Positions 26,261-39,711 of a DNA stretch of 64,000 bases are shown one piece after another (position 1 is the first letter of the stretch; the number at the start of each line of letters is the position of its first letter). Source of the DNA: Dryas octopetala (Eukaryota; Streptophyta; Magnoliopsida; Rosales; Rosaceae); contig OY992835.1 of assembly GCA_963921425.1 (NCBI GenBank), forward strand, positions 21,328,001-21,392,000. Reading direction: 5' to 3'. The notes beneath the pieces were generated by a model, which saw nothing but the letters and a program-made list of their open reading frames with translations, had not been told where the DNA came from and did no database searches. Position numbers and translations under genes: made by a program.

Positions 26261-27697
26261 CCCCCATTTCTGCTTCTAAACTTGCCAAATCGCCATCCAG
26301 GCCCCACATCTTTCTGATGGAATGACGTTGAAAAGACGCTTTTATCCCTATTTTGGTTGTACGGCAAATCTTTTGATAAGGTTTTTGGGGGCCCAAGAAT
26401 ACTCTGTGACTGAGTTTCAGTACACAGTGTACACTATAACATCATCACCGTTCATTCATTATTTCATTTTTTCTAAGTGTCCATCACTGTAGCAGTGACT
26501 CACTGAGCTGAGCTGAGCTCAGCAATGGGTTAGATACAGATTTTTTCATTTCTCGGGCCTATTTTGACATAGTGGTACAACATTTGTACCAAAATACCAA
26601 CATGTCGCCTTAAATACGAATAAAACTTTTATGTAACAATATATACGTTCGTTTCTCATTTGCAAAACTCAAGGCTTTTGATTGGAGTGAAGGTTCCACC
26701 AATCAATAATTTATAAGTTGAATAACTTTGATTAGCAAAGTTCTTTAACACACTAGGAAGGATGAAATTTTAGGGGTTTAAAGGTGAAAGCAAAGTGGAG
26801 CTCTATTTGTACTTTTGGTTATAAGAGAAGAGAAGGTCATTGTTGGTAATATAGAGTGATGGTTGTAGGTAGGTGCAAGGCTGCAAGCTTACAGCAAGTT
26901 GTTGAGATGCATTATGGTTGATTTCAGGTGTATAGTTACTAGTGAGGTTGATGGGCATTTAATGACACATTGGGGAGTCTTTGTTTTTACTTGTTACATA
27001 CTTACATTAATTGCTTTGTTCCCACTTCCGAATGGTTATTGTCTTGTGCTTCTTTTTGGGAAGGAAAAGCGTGAGAATATGTGCTGAGCCTGCTAATGCC
27101 TGCTGGCCCTTGCTCAAAGAAAGTATTCTTCTAGCCTTCTAGGTGACTTTAATATTAGGTGACATGTTACCAATTTATTACATCATCACACATGGAAGAA
27201 AATCCAAGACTGAGGGTTCTTTTGAAGAGGGCAATGAGGGTAAAATGTGGGAAAGAGAGGTGCAAATTGATGGAGAGAAAATGCAAAGTCAAAGGAGAGG
27301 AAGGGTGGTGAGGCTTTACGTGCGGGTGTTTAGGGTTGCTTTCGGCTGAGACTTGTTTCCTCTGCATTATATTCTCAGTTTCCCACCAGGAGCATGACAA
27401 TAACATTCCCCCACAAAATCCGATTCCCATGGAATTTGAAATATGAAAAACAACAAACCCAATCCAACCCATTTCTAAAACCATATCACAGTGCTCTTCT
27501 TTCGTTTTCAAATCCCACGAGATAAGAATCTCTCTGTCTCTACCTCTCTGTTATGGACTTGGCTTGGTTTGGATGCATTCCCAGCCTAAAAATGAGGGGG
27601 GCTCCAGTCTTTGGACCTTTCTAAAATAGATAACCTCAATAATTTGGGTATTTGTAACTTCTTTTATAGTCAACAAATCACCGTATGATATATAAAT
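26261..27697. other. Intergenic region without a supported gene
   Basis: It contains a GAGCT-rich inverted word near 26505-26520 and AT-rich sequence. The frames at 26899-27087 and 27143-27349 have no start context, introns or family resemblance. Nothing else can be supported. Confidence 0.5.
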
Positions 27698-27704
27698 AAA
27701 TCTA

Positions 27705-28273
27705 AGAGCAAATTACAATTTAGTACCTCAACTTTACATGTTATTTTAACTTAGTATTCCAATTTTGAAAATTTGCAAAAAAGTAACTCAACTTTCATTT
27801 TGTATTAACTTAGTACCCCAACTTTGAAAACTTGCAAAAAAGTACCTCAACTTTCATTTTGTGTCAAAATAGTACCTCCGTTAGTTTTTCTGTCAAAGTG
27901 GCAGAGGTATTTTCGTCTTTTTCTTAAATTTTAAAAATAATAATTTTTTTTAATAAAAAAATTTCTTAAAATTTCATAAAAAAAATTTCATAAAAATTCC
28001 TTTTTATTTTAAGAAATTTTTTTATTAAAAAAAATTATTATTTTTTAAATTTAAGAAAAAGACAAAAATACCCCTGTCACTTTGACAGAAAAACTAACGA
28101 AGTTACTATTTTGACACAAAATGAAAGTTGAGGTACTTTTTTATAAGTTTTCAAAGTTGGGGTACTAAGTTGATACAAAATGAAAGTTGAGGTACTTTTT
28201 TACAAGTTTTCAAAGTTGGGATACTAAGTTGAAACAACATGTAAAGTTTAAGTACTAAATTGTAATTTGTTCT
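27705..28273. mobile_element. Foldback MITE, two long inverted arms, 7 bp target-site duplication
   Basis: Nearly the whole element is a palindrome with arms of about 270 bp. The ends read AGAGCAAATTACAATTTAGT and, in reverse, AGAACAAATTACAATTTAGT. The flanks are AAATCTA at 27698-27704 and 28274-28280. Within each arm a block of about 55 bp (GTACCTCAACTTTCATTTTG type) is repeated. The centre is an A/T-rich hairpin around 27920-28050. There is no coding capacity. The transcript would form a long hairpin and could feed small-RNA production; that is inference. Confidence 0.8.
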
Positions 28274-28280
28274 AAATCTA

Positions 28281-29016
28281 ATAATGTAAAAGTAAAGTCG
28301 TCAAAATTTAAGTGTTAAAACTATATTATATGCTCTACTTGTTGGTATAGTAGAATTTTCCCAATAAAAGAGATTGATGTGCGGGTGTGGATGGTATATT
28401 GTATATATATGTTTGTCTTTTGCATGTATCATTGATAGTACGTTATTGTGCGAAACATTGAAGCATAAGATTATCATGTCGTTCCAACATTTTTTTAGTG
28501 GGTTGCATGTGTACTATAAAGCATGCATGTGTCTGTAACAACAGATGCTGTTCCCTTCTTGTAAAAACAAAATAAATTAAATAATCGTCTAAATTCCTTC
28601 TTTAATGTTTTTCGAATTTGGAATAACTTGTTTAGCTTCCAAAAGCCAACCATCAAATCCTGTTTTCTTTGCTGTAGGAATAAAGTCTATGCATCAATGA
28701 AAAAGAAGCACTGTTTATAGCCACCACACCAACGAGTAACCCAGGGCTAATACTCTCCTCTGTCGAATTCCATTTCCAATAAATAAAAATTGTGGAACAA
28801 ATGTACAATAAGGAGAGTAATGGTTTGTCCTCCGTACCCATCTATGGCAACAATTATTATCAATTATTTACTCCAAAAAGAAGACAATTATTATCAAACA
28901 TTAATGGAATAAAGTCAGCTCAGGAATACAGATGAGTCTTACGGTCTTACCGCACATTGCTTTATGCAACTGAGTTTTTGTTTTTGTTGGGGGTAAATAC
29001 TTTCTGCAACTCAGTT

Positions 29017-29063
<47 letters not shown>

Positions 29064-29278
29064 AATCAACAAGGACATATCTGCCTTACACACAGAGAAA
29101 GGCAATATTCGAGCCTTGAAGGTTTTGAATTTTGAATTATATAGGTCCTATTTATTGCAGAATTTCAAGAACTGTGGGACGCAGTCACGCAGGTGATTTT
29201 ATTTTTATTAAAAAACTTTTTCTTTTTATTTGTTTTGCGGCCACAAGGTCCGGCTTGGCAGTTGGCAGGTTAGACTGT
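28281..29278. other. Intergenic region with a TC microsatellite
   Basis: AT-rich intergenic DNA between two mobile elements, with no gene supported. It includes the (TC)19 tract at 29022-29059. Confidence 0.5.
29022..29059. repeat. (TC)19 microsatellite
   Basis: Nineteen uninterrupted TC dinucleotides. The overlapping open frame (Ser-Leu repeats) is an artefact. Confidence 0.95.
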
Positions 29279-29281
29279 TTA

Positions 29282-30284
29282 GGCCTTCCACTATGCTAAA
29301 CCTATTTTTTGTGACCCAAAACCCATTTTGGGTTATTTGTGCTGTGACTCAAATTTTCACTCTAATAGTGTTGTGACCCATTTTGTATAAGTCACAGTAT
29401 TTTATACATATTTAAAATATAATTAATATTGATTAAGTGATGTTTAATTTAAAATTTAAAATATAATAAAAATTATTCTATTGGTCTTATTTTAATGAGA
29501 TCTTTAAAATAAGGTCAATATTGAATATATTTAAAATAAAAAAATTTCATAAATTAAACAACATAATCTTACAACATCGGGACTTCAACAACCATAAAAA
29601 ACAAGAACAACACGATGATTTAAAGAAAAAACAAGAACAATACAATGACTAAAAAAAAAATGTGCAAATTTGGTGTAGTAGGGTTGTAGTTTGTGATGAA
29701 AAATTATGAGTGTTATATGATATATATATATATATATATACCCATTTAAGAATATAGCTATTGGAGGGTTTGAGGAATTTTTAAAATTTTTTGGCAATTT
29801 TTTGGTTACTATTTCTATTTTAAATGATTTAAAAAAAAAAAGACTCGGGCGATCTGGACCGTTGATTATCAACGGTCCATTAATCTAGGCCTATGATTTC
29901 TAACCGGCCCATCTAAAAAAAACAAATAATCGCAGCCATTGATCACTAACGGTCATTTAATCTGGACCGTTGGTGACCAGCCAACAAAGCAAGCGCAGCC
30001 TACAAGAAAAGCAAACCCAGTTGATTCCCTTATGTTCAGCCGACAAGAAAAGCAAGCGGGCCCACCAACTTTTTAGCTGCTTTTCCCTCTCTCCTCACGT
30101 GGGTGGGCTTTTGTTGGTTTTGGGTCACAGTCATTTTGGCTCACACTGAGACCCGGATTTGGGTTACACTTTGGGTTATTCCCTCTTTTGGGTCACATTT
30201 TCCGGCCCATAGTACTAGGGTGTGAGCCATTTGTGACCCAAAATAGATTTTGGATCACATTTTCAAGTGGCATAGTGAAAGGCC
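29282..30284. mobile_element. Nonautonomous PIF/Harbinger-like element with TTA target-site duplication
   Basis: The terminal inverted repeats read GGCCTTCCACTATGCTAAAC (left) and GGCCTTTCACTATGCCACTT (right, reversed). Similarity continues for about 60 bp through GTGACCCAAAA words. TTA flanks both ends (29279-29281 and 30285-30287), the 3 bp site typical of PIF/Harbinger insertions. The interior has further short inverted words (CCGTTGATTATCAACGG near 29860 and related ones near 29940) and an (AT)n run at 29721-29740. No transposase frame is visible. Confidence 0.7.
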
Positions 30285-30506
30285 TTAGAGAGGGGATAGA
30301 AAAATCAAGTGGAAGCTAGAAGCCTAGAAATGAAGAGTTTATAATTGCTAGCTGCTATCTTGAAATGAAGTGAAGAAAGCAGGTGTCAGTGCATACAATT
30401 TAAGAATGAAGAGGTTGAGTACTACAACCAAAAATCGGTACATCAAAATATCAAATGAGGTGTGCGTGTGCATACCTTTTGATAAAATCAAAAGAATTTG
30501 TATCTT

Positions 30507-33500
30507 TCATTCCGTCTCTTTATCGGGTCCAATATACACGGTGCAACAAACAGAAATTAAAATAAGCAGACATCCAAAAAGTCGACCAAAAGACGGGGCT
30601 ACCCTCGACGAACCAATGTGCCATAATAGTGATAGGGCACCCTGAAAGAAAGAAAGAAAAACAAAGAATAAATTTGGGTCCCATTTTCTGTGGTTAAAAG
30701 ATTTGATAAAGTATTCTAAAATGTTGATGGAATCCTAGGGGTGGTACCACACATCATACTCTTACTAGATCCCACTGCTGTTACATTTTACACTATATTT
30801 CTCATCCCAATTAGGCAATTACTAATCAAATCATGTGAATGATAATTACATCCAAAAAGGGATGGTACCTCCATGTATAGAACATTTGCAACTTTGCTGG
30901 TTTTCTCAAGCTGCAGTCCACGTGCTAAGAATACCTGAAATCAAGCACACGAGTTCAGAAGTCCAATAACTGCTGGAATATTATCAGAGAGATAGAAGCA
31001 AGTCTATAATTCAAATAAAGAAGATAGAAAAAGTTCAGAACAGCACCTCTGCAAAAAAGGCCAGAACACTGAGTAAGAGCATAACTGAAAATGAATAAAA
31101 ATCTGGGAAAACAAATTCCTGAAAAAAGAAGCATAAATATATAAGAGATAAAGGAGGGTTTTAATCACTAGGCAATCAGTGATAAAATTTACATGCAGTG
31201 TGGACTTTAAAACATACAATAATATTATGAAGCACAGCATTGCAACCATGACATCAACTTACCTCAAGGACAAAAAAACAAATTCCTGCAGCAGGACTGG
31301 CCAGTACACCAAATGAAAAGACTGTCAACCTGAAAATTGAACCAAAAATTTATCTAGGTATTTTAGATTAAACTTCCTTTCTAAAAAATCCTAGATAGCA
31401 CTGGGATGCAATAAAATGTTGAGTTTTTTCCTCAAGTATAATGTAATTTTAGAAATGCAACACATAGTTTCTTAGATGCTTTCTATCTTTTGTAGCCTTG
31501 ATTATCAACTAAGGAACTGGAACTTCTTAATTAAAGGTTATGCCTTGTGTATACAACCCATCAGAGCTGAAAAATGAATTAAAGCTACCTCAAGGATCTC
31601 TAACATAATGAGATAGTATGACTATGTTCCAGCATCAATAGTTTGGTGGAGAAAGATGAAAGAGCACATTATCATCCATTTCATGATTGCTTAAAGTTTA
31701 ATCAAGTGAAACATAATTTCAAAAAAGCAGATTATGTTCATTATCCACTTCTTACAGGACTTAAATTTACGAAAAAAGTAATCAATAATCTTACAGCGGC
31801 TGATCAGATTTCTTTGCTCCAGCCCTTATAAGGCAGTAGCTAATTCCACCAGTTATTGATGAAAGTAAACCGGCTAAGATTGCATATATATGGCTGCTCC
31901 CACCGAAACTTGCATTCTTTCCTTCCCCATTTTTATCTAATCCACATGCATAATCCATAGTTAGTATTGCAGAATTCTAGGAAGAGTAATATTTTCCATT
32001 ATTGCATGTAGAAGGCCCGCACATGCAGAAATTAAAAAGAGAGGATAAGCCTAGCAACAGCACACACGCACGTTACACACCTAAAATTATTTCTTTATGT
32101 TTAGACATAGACCAGAGAAGTTTGATAGAACTCTTAGTACATATCCAGAGCATCCACATACAGTGTCTGATAAAGATGATGTCAACTCACTTATGTACCT
32201 TGTGTAGTAAGCTTTTGTCGAAAAATAAAGAGCACACCAAAGAAACTGCACGCAAGACCTGGAAAATGGACATATGACAAAACATCACGCCCTGACTAAC
32301 AAAAGGTAATCTAAGAAACTCTTCCAGAAGCTAATAACTTCACAAAGGGCATATATGCAATATATTAGATATCATGCAACATTACTTCGAAACTAGAGTA
32401 AGAAGCAACAATTATAAACATTATACACAATACCTCCAAGGTCTGCAATTTTATACTTCTCATGTATAATAAATCTTGCCACAACTGAAGCCATAATTGG
32501 GGTGGTGAAGCTCAAAGCAATCGCCTGAGACAAAGGTAACCTTTGAATGCTGAAATGAAAAATGAGCCAACTTCTGGTTATTTTTGTGGTGTTTACACTT
32601 TAAAGAATCGAGTTCTAAAGGGCAGAGCTCACAAGCCATAAGAGAAGCAATTCAAGCATAATGTAGAGGACAAGAAGAACATCCAACAAATAAACAAACT
32701 GAAAAGTTTAAGTTAGACAAATACTTTGAATGCTCTAAAACAACAGCTGTTCCATTGGAGCCAGAGGATGAATTAGTATTTGATATGGAAGGATCTTACC
32801 CTATCCTAATTTTATGCTCTTCATTCATAAACAAATAATTTTGCTGAAGGTAACCTCATTTTGATTAGTACATACAAATTTCGCAAAACTACATGTACAT
32901 GCATATGGGTAAAGAAACTTGCATTTGCAGATTTTCAAAAATGGAAAACTGCTGCAGCCCAGGAGGCAGGTATCATACCATGGGAAAAACAGGCAAAAAC
33001 ATACAACGTTACTTACCAATAAATGAAACTCATCAATGAGAGCAATCCCATAAGGGATCTCGAAATCAAAAGATTGTACATATATGACAGCCCAGATAAT
33101 GGGTGTCCGCTCCTTCTCAACCATATATATGACAATACCAAGATGATTGTACATCTTGTAAATGCAACCTCAAGCAAAGGAATGGAGTGAACTGCCATAA
33201 CAAAAACAAAAACATAAAATTTAAAGAAAGAGGAAAAGAGAAAGAGAGAGAAACTATATAGCGGAAACATGTTATGAGCATCATATACCACTAGACTTAC
33301 AATTGAGTCATGAATAGAATGCAGCACTTACTAACCAGAAAAAACATCAGAAATAACTTCCATGACAAAGTAGATGGTAGATGAGATGGCCATACACATT
33401 AGACCAGAGTATCTAGATCCACTCCATACCCACGAAATAAATTGTGCTACTGGGGATATCTCCATTTCACGTGATTTTGTTGCCTGTTCCTATAAACAGA

Positions 33501-34218
33501 CAACCGATATCAATTAAATCAACCAAACAGTCCAACCCCCACCATTGCAGAAGTAAACCATAATTTTAATTTCCTTCAACATTCCATCCAAAACGACCAA
33601 ACAAACGCAACCGAAACTAAACGGCCTCGGCCTCTCTTGTGCTAAGACGTTCAACTATTTGCTCTTTTGGCGTCTCTTGCCGACATTTATTTGCCAATTT
33701 GAACACTGCCAGCTTTTCTTTTCTTTTTTATCATTCTTAATCATTTTCTAGCATTGGAAGCATTAGACTAAAAGTTCAAAATTCAAAAGCAAAAAAAATT
33801 ATTCATAATCTAACTTCCTCAGTTTTCGCAGCAATCAAGCAGGCATAACACACACACTCACACTCACACACAGAGTATCAAAAGCCACATAAATAAAACC
33901 CTAGCAATAATATTATTTACATACAAGTCAAAGTCGTCGTGAATCGTGATCAAACAAGAAACAGAAAGGAAAACTGAGATAGTAGATTAAATTAAAATGA
34001 GGGGATCTTACCCTAGGTTTTCTTCGGGGATAAGAGATAGTGAACATGTTAATTTTGGGCTTCTCAGCCTGCGTTAAAAGAGGGGATATCTCCATCTCCT
34101 CCGTCGCCGAACCACCATCAGCTTCAACATCAGCGTCCGGTGCTGAATCTGCTGACACGTCGCGCACGATCAGCTCCAACTTGTGATCTCCGTCGCTGCT
34201 CTCGTCGGTCGACGCCAT
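30507..34218 (-). CDS. EamA/DMT-superfamily membrane transporter, 397 aa
   Basis: Ten-helix drug/metabolite-type transporter, resembling plant EamA proteins of the SLC35G-like group. The substrate is unknown. Ten exons: 34012-34218, 33336-33489, 33017-33191, 32434-32549, 32199-32258, 31795-31936, 31263-31329, 31047-31118, 30869-30934 and 30507-30641. Residues 1-69 are an acidic, probably cytosolic arm (MASTDESSDGDHKLEL). A first EamA half follows at about 95-230 (VAFTRCTIILVLSYIWLRR, QRLPLSQAIALSFTTPIMAS, HEKYKIADLGG), then a linker and a second half at about 245-385. In exon 5 two acceptors compete; I chose the one giving GGLACSFFGVLFIFRQKL, which fits the family. The ATG is only about 75 bp from the edge of an inverted-repeat element (34294-35041). 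Confidence 0.9.
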
Positions 34219-34293
34219 TTGCGCGCATCCGAATTCTCCAAAAACCCTAAGCTCGGGAATTCAATCTCATTCTCCCGGAGAGAGGAGAAATGA

Positions 34294-35041
34294 GAACAGT
34301 TTCCTCACCTCCTTGACTAAGTATTTGCTCACCGTTTAAAATAAATACTGACACGTGTTTAAAAAATTAATTATAAATTAACTCATAAATATTTTATTAT
34401 TTATTATTCCTTTTTTTTTTTCCCCAAAACCCGTTTCCCCCTTTTCTTTTTTTTTCTTCTACTCCTTTCTCTCCATAACAATAATAATTTATCTGATTTT
34501 TTTGTTTTTGGTTTTTCACTATGAACAATGACTTCCACCATTTAAAATTTGTTACTGGGTTGAAGACTTTTTTGGTCCAAAAGGGGTTAAGGCTGAGGTT
34601 GCCTTATTTTGTAGCATCCCTTGCTCTTTTCTGACGCATGGTGGTCTTCTTGCTGGCAAGAAACAATTTTGATTCGGGTCTTTTCTTATCTATATCTAGC
34701 CTGCAGCTAGATTTTTCCATTTGGGCTTTTTGTTTTCCTATTGATTTGTCTTTCTCTACTTTCTCTCTTTGCTGGTGGAGATATTTTGGTTCATTCTTGG
34801 GATGGTTGGCTTCTAGATGTTCTGGGTTAACTCATGGTTGCAGGTGTTTGGCTGGGCTGGGGATGAGAGATAGAGAGAGAAAAGGGGCAATCGGGTTTTT
34901 GGGAAGAAAAAAATAATAATAATAAAATAATAATAAAATATTTATAGGTTAACTCATGTTTAGCTTTTTAAATACATGTCAGTATTTTAAATAGGAAGTG
35001 AGCATACACTTTAGTTAAAGGGGGTGAGCAAAATTGCTATC
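34294..35041. mobile_element. Inverted-repeat DNA element next to the EamA gene start, 11 bp direct flanks
   Basis: The left end GAACAGTTTCCTCACCTCCT and the inverted right end GATAGCAATTTTGCTCACCC are alignable and continue for about 90 bp through TACTGACACGTGTTTAAAAA/TACTGACATGTATTTAAAAA. An identical word AGGAGAAATGA flanks both sides (34283-34293 and 35042-35052), read as a 9-11 bp target-site duplication. Mutator-like is the best guess. The interior (34600-34900) is less AT-rich and uncharacterised. It occupies the proximal promoter of the EamA gene. Confidence 0.65.
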
Positions 35042-35052
35042 AGGAGAAATGA

Positions 35053-36085
35053 CCATTGACCAATGCTATGCCAACATTGTGGCATTCTTTGGAAAGCGAC
35101 ATGTAAACGGTCAAGTTGCCAAGTTGGTGCCTCTCTACACGTGGCAGCACAGGATTGGTTCCCAATGTAAGATGAACGCTCATTGTATGTTCGACAGTTG
35201 TAATCTCCCGGGCAATGTAAACTTTTGCGCGCTATCAGCTTGGCGTCTTTTTTGCTTTTTGGGCTAAAGGCCCAAGTCATGTGTAACATAGCCTTAGAGG
35301 AGAGAGTCCAACACATGTCATGTGTTTTCATTAGAAACCCAAAACGAGAGATAAATTTAACCCAAATCCTAGCAAATTTAAGTAGAAACCTAAACAATCT
35401 ACCGAGCGCTTAACCTATATCAGCAACATAAAACTTGCATGTACAACCTAAAACATATCATCTACAACCTAAAAAAATACATGTTCATGCTAAAAAGATG
35501 CATCTGCAACCTAAAAATGTGCAGATGCAGATACACTGCATGCACCGAACACTTGGTAGACTACCAAACTCTCGGCTCAATAGTGTATTTTTTGTCTACA
35601 TACGTGCGTACACAGACAAATTGGACTGAAACTTACTTTTTTAATGGCTGGGTTTGTAATTAAAAATCTTTCATAATTTTTTTTTGATAAATAAATGATT
35701 TCAAGTCAATAATTTTTAGCAAGCAAATCACATTTTTGTCCAATCCCATTTTGTTGAGTTGCTTGTATGTTTTTCCTCAATAAAATTTCAAATTGGGTGT
35801 GCAACCATATCAATTATAACAACATGAAAAACATAGTTGAAAATTTACAAAGAGTATACTTCGTGATTTAAAAAGGTGGTACATGCTCCGAGTCTCAAGA
35901 GGTTGCTATTATAAGACGTGAGATTTCTCCGAGTGATGCCTTCTTATGTTTGGAAACCATATTTAAGAAATAAGAAAATGACTTTTTCCCCCCACTTTTT
36001 TTTCCCACGATCAGCTTCAAAAATCCCCTGCTGCAGATCGAGAAATTGTTACGTGTATCCGAACTCCGAAGTGATCAACATATGG
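35053..36085. other. Intergenic region
   Basis: Between the inverted-repeat element and the 3' end of the sugar transporter. It contains CATGT and ACCTAAAA words repeated loosely at 35420-35520, but no bounded repeat. No gene is supported. Confidence 0.5.
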
Positions 36086-39000
36086 TCACCTGTCTCTAGC
36101 AATGAAATCAGAGTTGAGTGACATTTCTATTTCCTCAAGGGAGCGCCCTTTAGTTTCAACTATAAAGTAGTTAGCAAATATTGCTGCCAACAAGGAGACT
36201 CCACCAAAGGTACCATAAACTGGAGCAACTCCAAATTTCTCCACTAAGTCGAGGAAAAATAGACCCACCAAGAAGTTGCAAACCTGAATTACAACGACAT
36301 GAACAAGTACCATTACAAATTTAACATGAAATCAAAATGGTTAGAAAATAAGAAGCAGAAAATGCAAACTATCATCCAAAAATAAGTGTGGACATAGCCA
36401 GGTAGGTCAACCCTTCTCACTCCCTACATCAATACCAAAAGAGGCGTGGAAATAACCAGGCAGCTAGCCATGGCACACAAATTTCAAATAGCCAAGGAAC
36501 AAAAGCCAAGTGCTCACCCAATGAGCAGAAAAACTGAATCCCATGATCTTCCCGCGTGACCTGTTGCTGCTAAGTTCTGGTATGATCAGACCAGTGACTG
36601 GGCCAGCTCCAACTGCAAAAGTGAAAATGTACCTACAAAATTGTGCAAAGAGAAAGAACATCAATAACCTTCTCTTCAAAGAACAATATGTGCCTAACAG
36701 AAAGCATTAACAGGGTGTTAGTTGTCCTTACTCCGTAAAATAGAAGAATTTCCCTCCATTTCCCCCCCAAAAAAAGAGTAACAACTCAAGATGACAAAAA
36801 TATGTTAGAGGGGTCTGCCAATTTATTGCAACAGTGATATGTGGAATCTTATATGCTGCAGAGAGAACAAAATTCTTACATGACCGTTCCCAGTATTGAT
36901 AAATTATGACTGAGTTGCTCATCTAGTGGAAAACTGATAGCATAAACCACAAGAAACATTGAAAGTGCCTGCACAAAGACAGAATTTCTTAGTTAGACGT
37001 GTTGTTGGTAATAAAAAAAAAAAAAAGATATATTTTGATTGATATTGTTCCATTTGTGCAATTTCAGACTCATACAACACAGAATCCCCCTCCTTTTCAA
37101 TTTATGCATGGTGCCATCCCCCTCTCAAACTTCCCAGCACTATATGCATAGTAATTTTCTCATTGTCCCCAAACATTAATTTCAAGTACAGCTCACCATT
37201 CCCAAGTAACTTCCAATCAAGAGCTTCTGCCTCCCTTGCTTATCAATCAAGTACAAAGCACAAAGTGCCCCTGAGATGAAAACAATTGATGTGAATGAGG
37301 GGTTGTTCAAGAAACATATTTCATCTACAAACATATATAGGCATCATATTCGTATCTCAAACCTGCAAAGTTGGTAAATCCAATAAGCAAGCTTGCTAAA
37401 GCGCTACTTGTAATTCCAACATCTTGAAAAGTCAATGATGAAAAGTAAAGAACTCCATTTATACCGGCAAACTGTTGAAGTACAAAAAGGGCACCTCCAA
37501 TGAATGCAACTGCAATCGTACACAAAATAACTGAGTTCTCATAAGTGAGGATTTGTATAGTTTGTGAAGTATGATTAAATGCCTGCATATAATTGGGAGA
37601 AGCATGTCACATGTACCAATCAAAAGAATTTTCCAACACAAAATTTCTTATATTCATCAATCACACTTAACTAAGATGAGGCAAGTTTTTCAACCCTAGT
37701 TCCGATGAATTTTTTGTGTAGTGCAAAAGGTAACACTAAATGGCTAGTTCTGCAAGTCTTAAATGATCTTCAATATAAAGTTGCCTTTAAAAGATGACAT
37801 CCGAGGTCCACCTTGATACAACCTCTAGAGTTTCGCCCTTCCAATAGCTCCAACCAACTGCTTTCCAAATCACTACCATCATTCTTGATGACTGACTGAA
37901 ATTCTTCAATTGCCTTATCAACTTCAGATGCTCCCCAAACATTTTTGATAACTACTTTAGCATTGTTCAATCTCCCAACCTGCACAAACAACAGATCAAA
38001 GCTTCGGGAACAACATGCCAGAAAACAAAACTCCATATTTTCTATAATAAAAGATAAATAGTCTTACCTTGCATAGCCAACGGGGGCTATCTACAGAAAA
38101 CTGCATTCCAAGTGCGAGGATACATCCAGGGACACTTGCAATATAAAGCATTGTCCTCCACCTAAAAAGAAGATACGTCAAACATAAGCCGACAGTTTCA
38201 GGGATTAAATTTATGCTTCATAGCATTAAATGTCCCAACCATGGGGAAAATAATGAATTATGCTTCCAAAATCGATACATAAACAAATGTTATCTGTATC
38301 ACCAAATGTTGAAAGGAGATGCCTATATCTGTAAGTTGTGACCGTAACAAAGTCAATTTGCATAGTGGTCAAAAACAAATGCAGAAGTCAACTGTTTACA
38401 CTCTCACAAACCCAACTAGGAAACAGAACCTCACCAATGCGGATCATTTTCAGAGGGAATTCCAAGATATAGCGATGAAATAATCCCAAGACACGTTCCA
38501 ATTTGACACAAGGTTCCCAATGAACCCCTATATTTTGTTGGAGCAATCTGCAAGTTATACAGTAGGAATAGATGAGTAAACTTCTCTTCAGAATCATAGT
38601 GGATGCAATGCAGAAAAAAATTTACAACTTTCTAGTGAGCACTTATTTACCACCAAGATCCACTATAGCAAAATAAATGATTTCAACTGCATAGTGTTAT
38701 CATATTGGACATTTCCATAAGCAAAATATGCAAACACAACTAACCCGACGTTAAGTATTACCTCTGATATATAGATTGGAACAAGAACAGTGTTAACACC
38801 TATGCCAAGGCCAACAAGAAATCTTCCCCCAAGTACTTCATCCAACGAAAGGGCTTGTGCACTGTCACAAAATGAGAGGTATCAATCATCATTCGACATT
38901 CATCAACAAATTTTGAAATGCACACGAAATACAACTCGCAATTCTAATATCAATGTCAATTACCTCAACAAGGCACCGAGAATCAGAGGAATAGTGGCAA

Positions 39001-39711
39001 TTTGAAAGGTCCTCCTACAGCCAAGTTTATCGACTATCGAACCGCCGCATATGCTTCCAAGAAATGCACCCACAATGAATATGCTCACTACAAGTCCCTC
39101 AAGAATTGAGTTACCTTCAAACCCTAGTTCGCGGGCAATCGAAACAATAGGACCATTCATCACTCTGCAAAAACATGCTCATCATCATCACCAACTCTAA
39201 AACAATTACAATGAGCTGAATGCTCTGCTTCTTGCAAGTTACAGAGAGTGACTGTGAAGTCTGTGACTCACCCAATGTGATAACCAAACAGAAAATTGGA
39301 CATGGAAGCTAGAAACACGTGTGGAAAAGCAGGTAACCATCCCAAATCAAAACCTTCACCATTCTTTTCTCCTACACATAATTTCTCACTATCTGCAATA
39401 TTTATATCATTAATTAAAAAAATTATAATTAATACTATGATTATTCATATTATCATGATTTGAAGTTATGAACAGTATAAGGTGTGAGTGAGTAGAGGAC
39501 CTGGATCCCGAGTCCCAAACTCGGGTGGGAGCTGCTTCTTTGCCGCCGAAACTTTGTTACACTTGTTAAGGCGGAGCCGAATACCGAAAGGTCCGAAACG
39601 AAACGCTTTTGGTTTCGGGGGATAGTGATACACGAATTTCGGGTTCGAACCGGCGGTGACGATCGTCGGAACCGGAGTGACCGGTTGGTAAAATGTGGTA
39701 GCCGCCCACAT
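36086..39711 (-). CDS. Plastidic glucose transporter-like MFS sugar porter, 539 aa
   Basis: Twelve-helix sugar/proton-type porter of the plastidic glucose transporter subfamily, expected in the inner envelope for hexose exchange. It most resembles the 'probable plastidic glucose transporter 1' group (from memory). Exons: 39501-39711, 39272-39392, 38964-39164, 38762-38861, 38435-38547, 38068-38161, 37823-37979, 37363-37509, 37197-37270, 36880-36968, 36518-36632 and 36086-36283. Residues 1-75 are rich in Ser/Thr/Arg/Lys and poor in acid, as in a transit peptide. Sugar-porter motifs follow in order: GGSIVDKLGCRR, GIGVNTVLVPIYISE, IAPTKYRGSLG, VDSPRWLCK, QQFAGINGVLYFS, DKQGRQKLL, PELSSNRSRGKIMG and VETKGRSLEEIE. 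All phases agree. Location is predicted, not shown. Confidence 0.93.
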
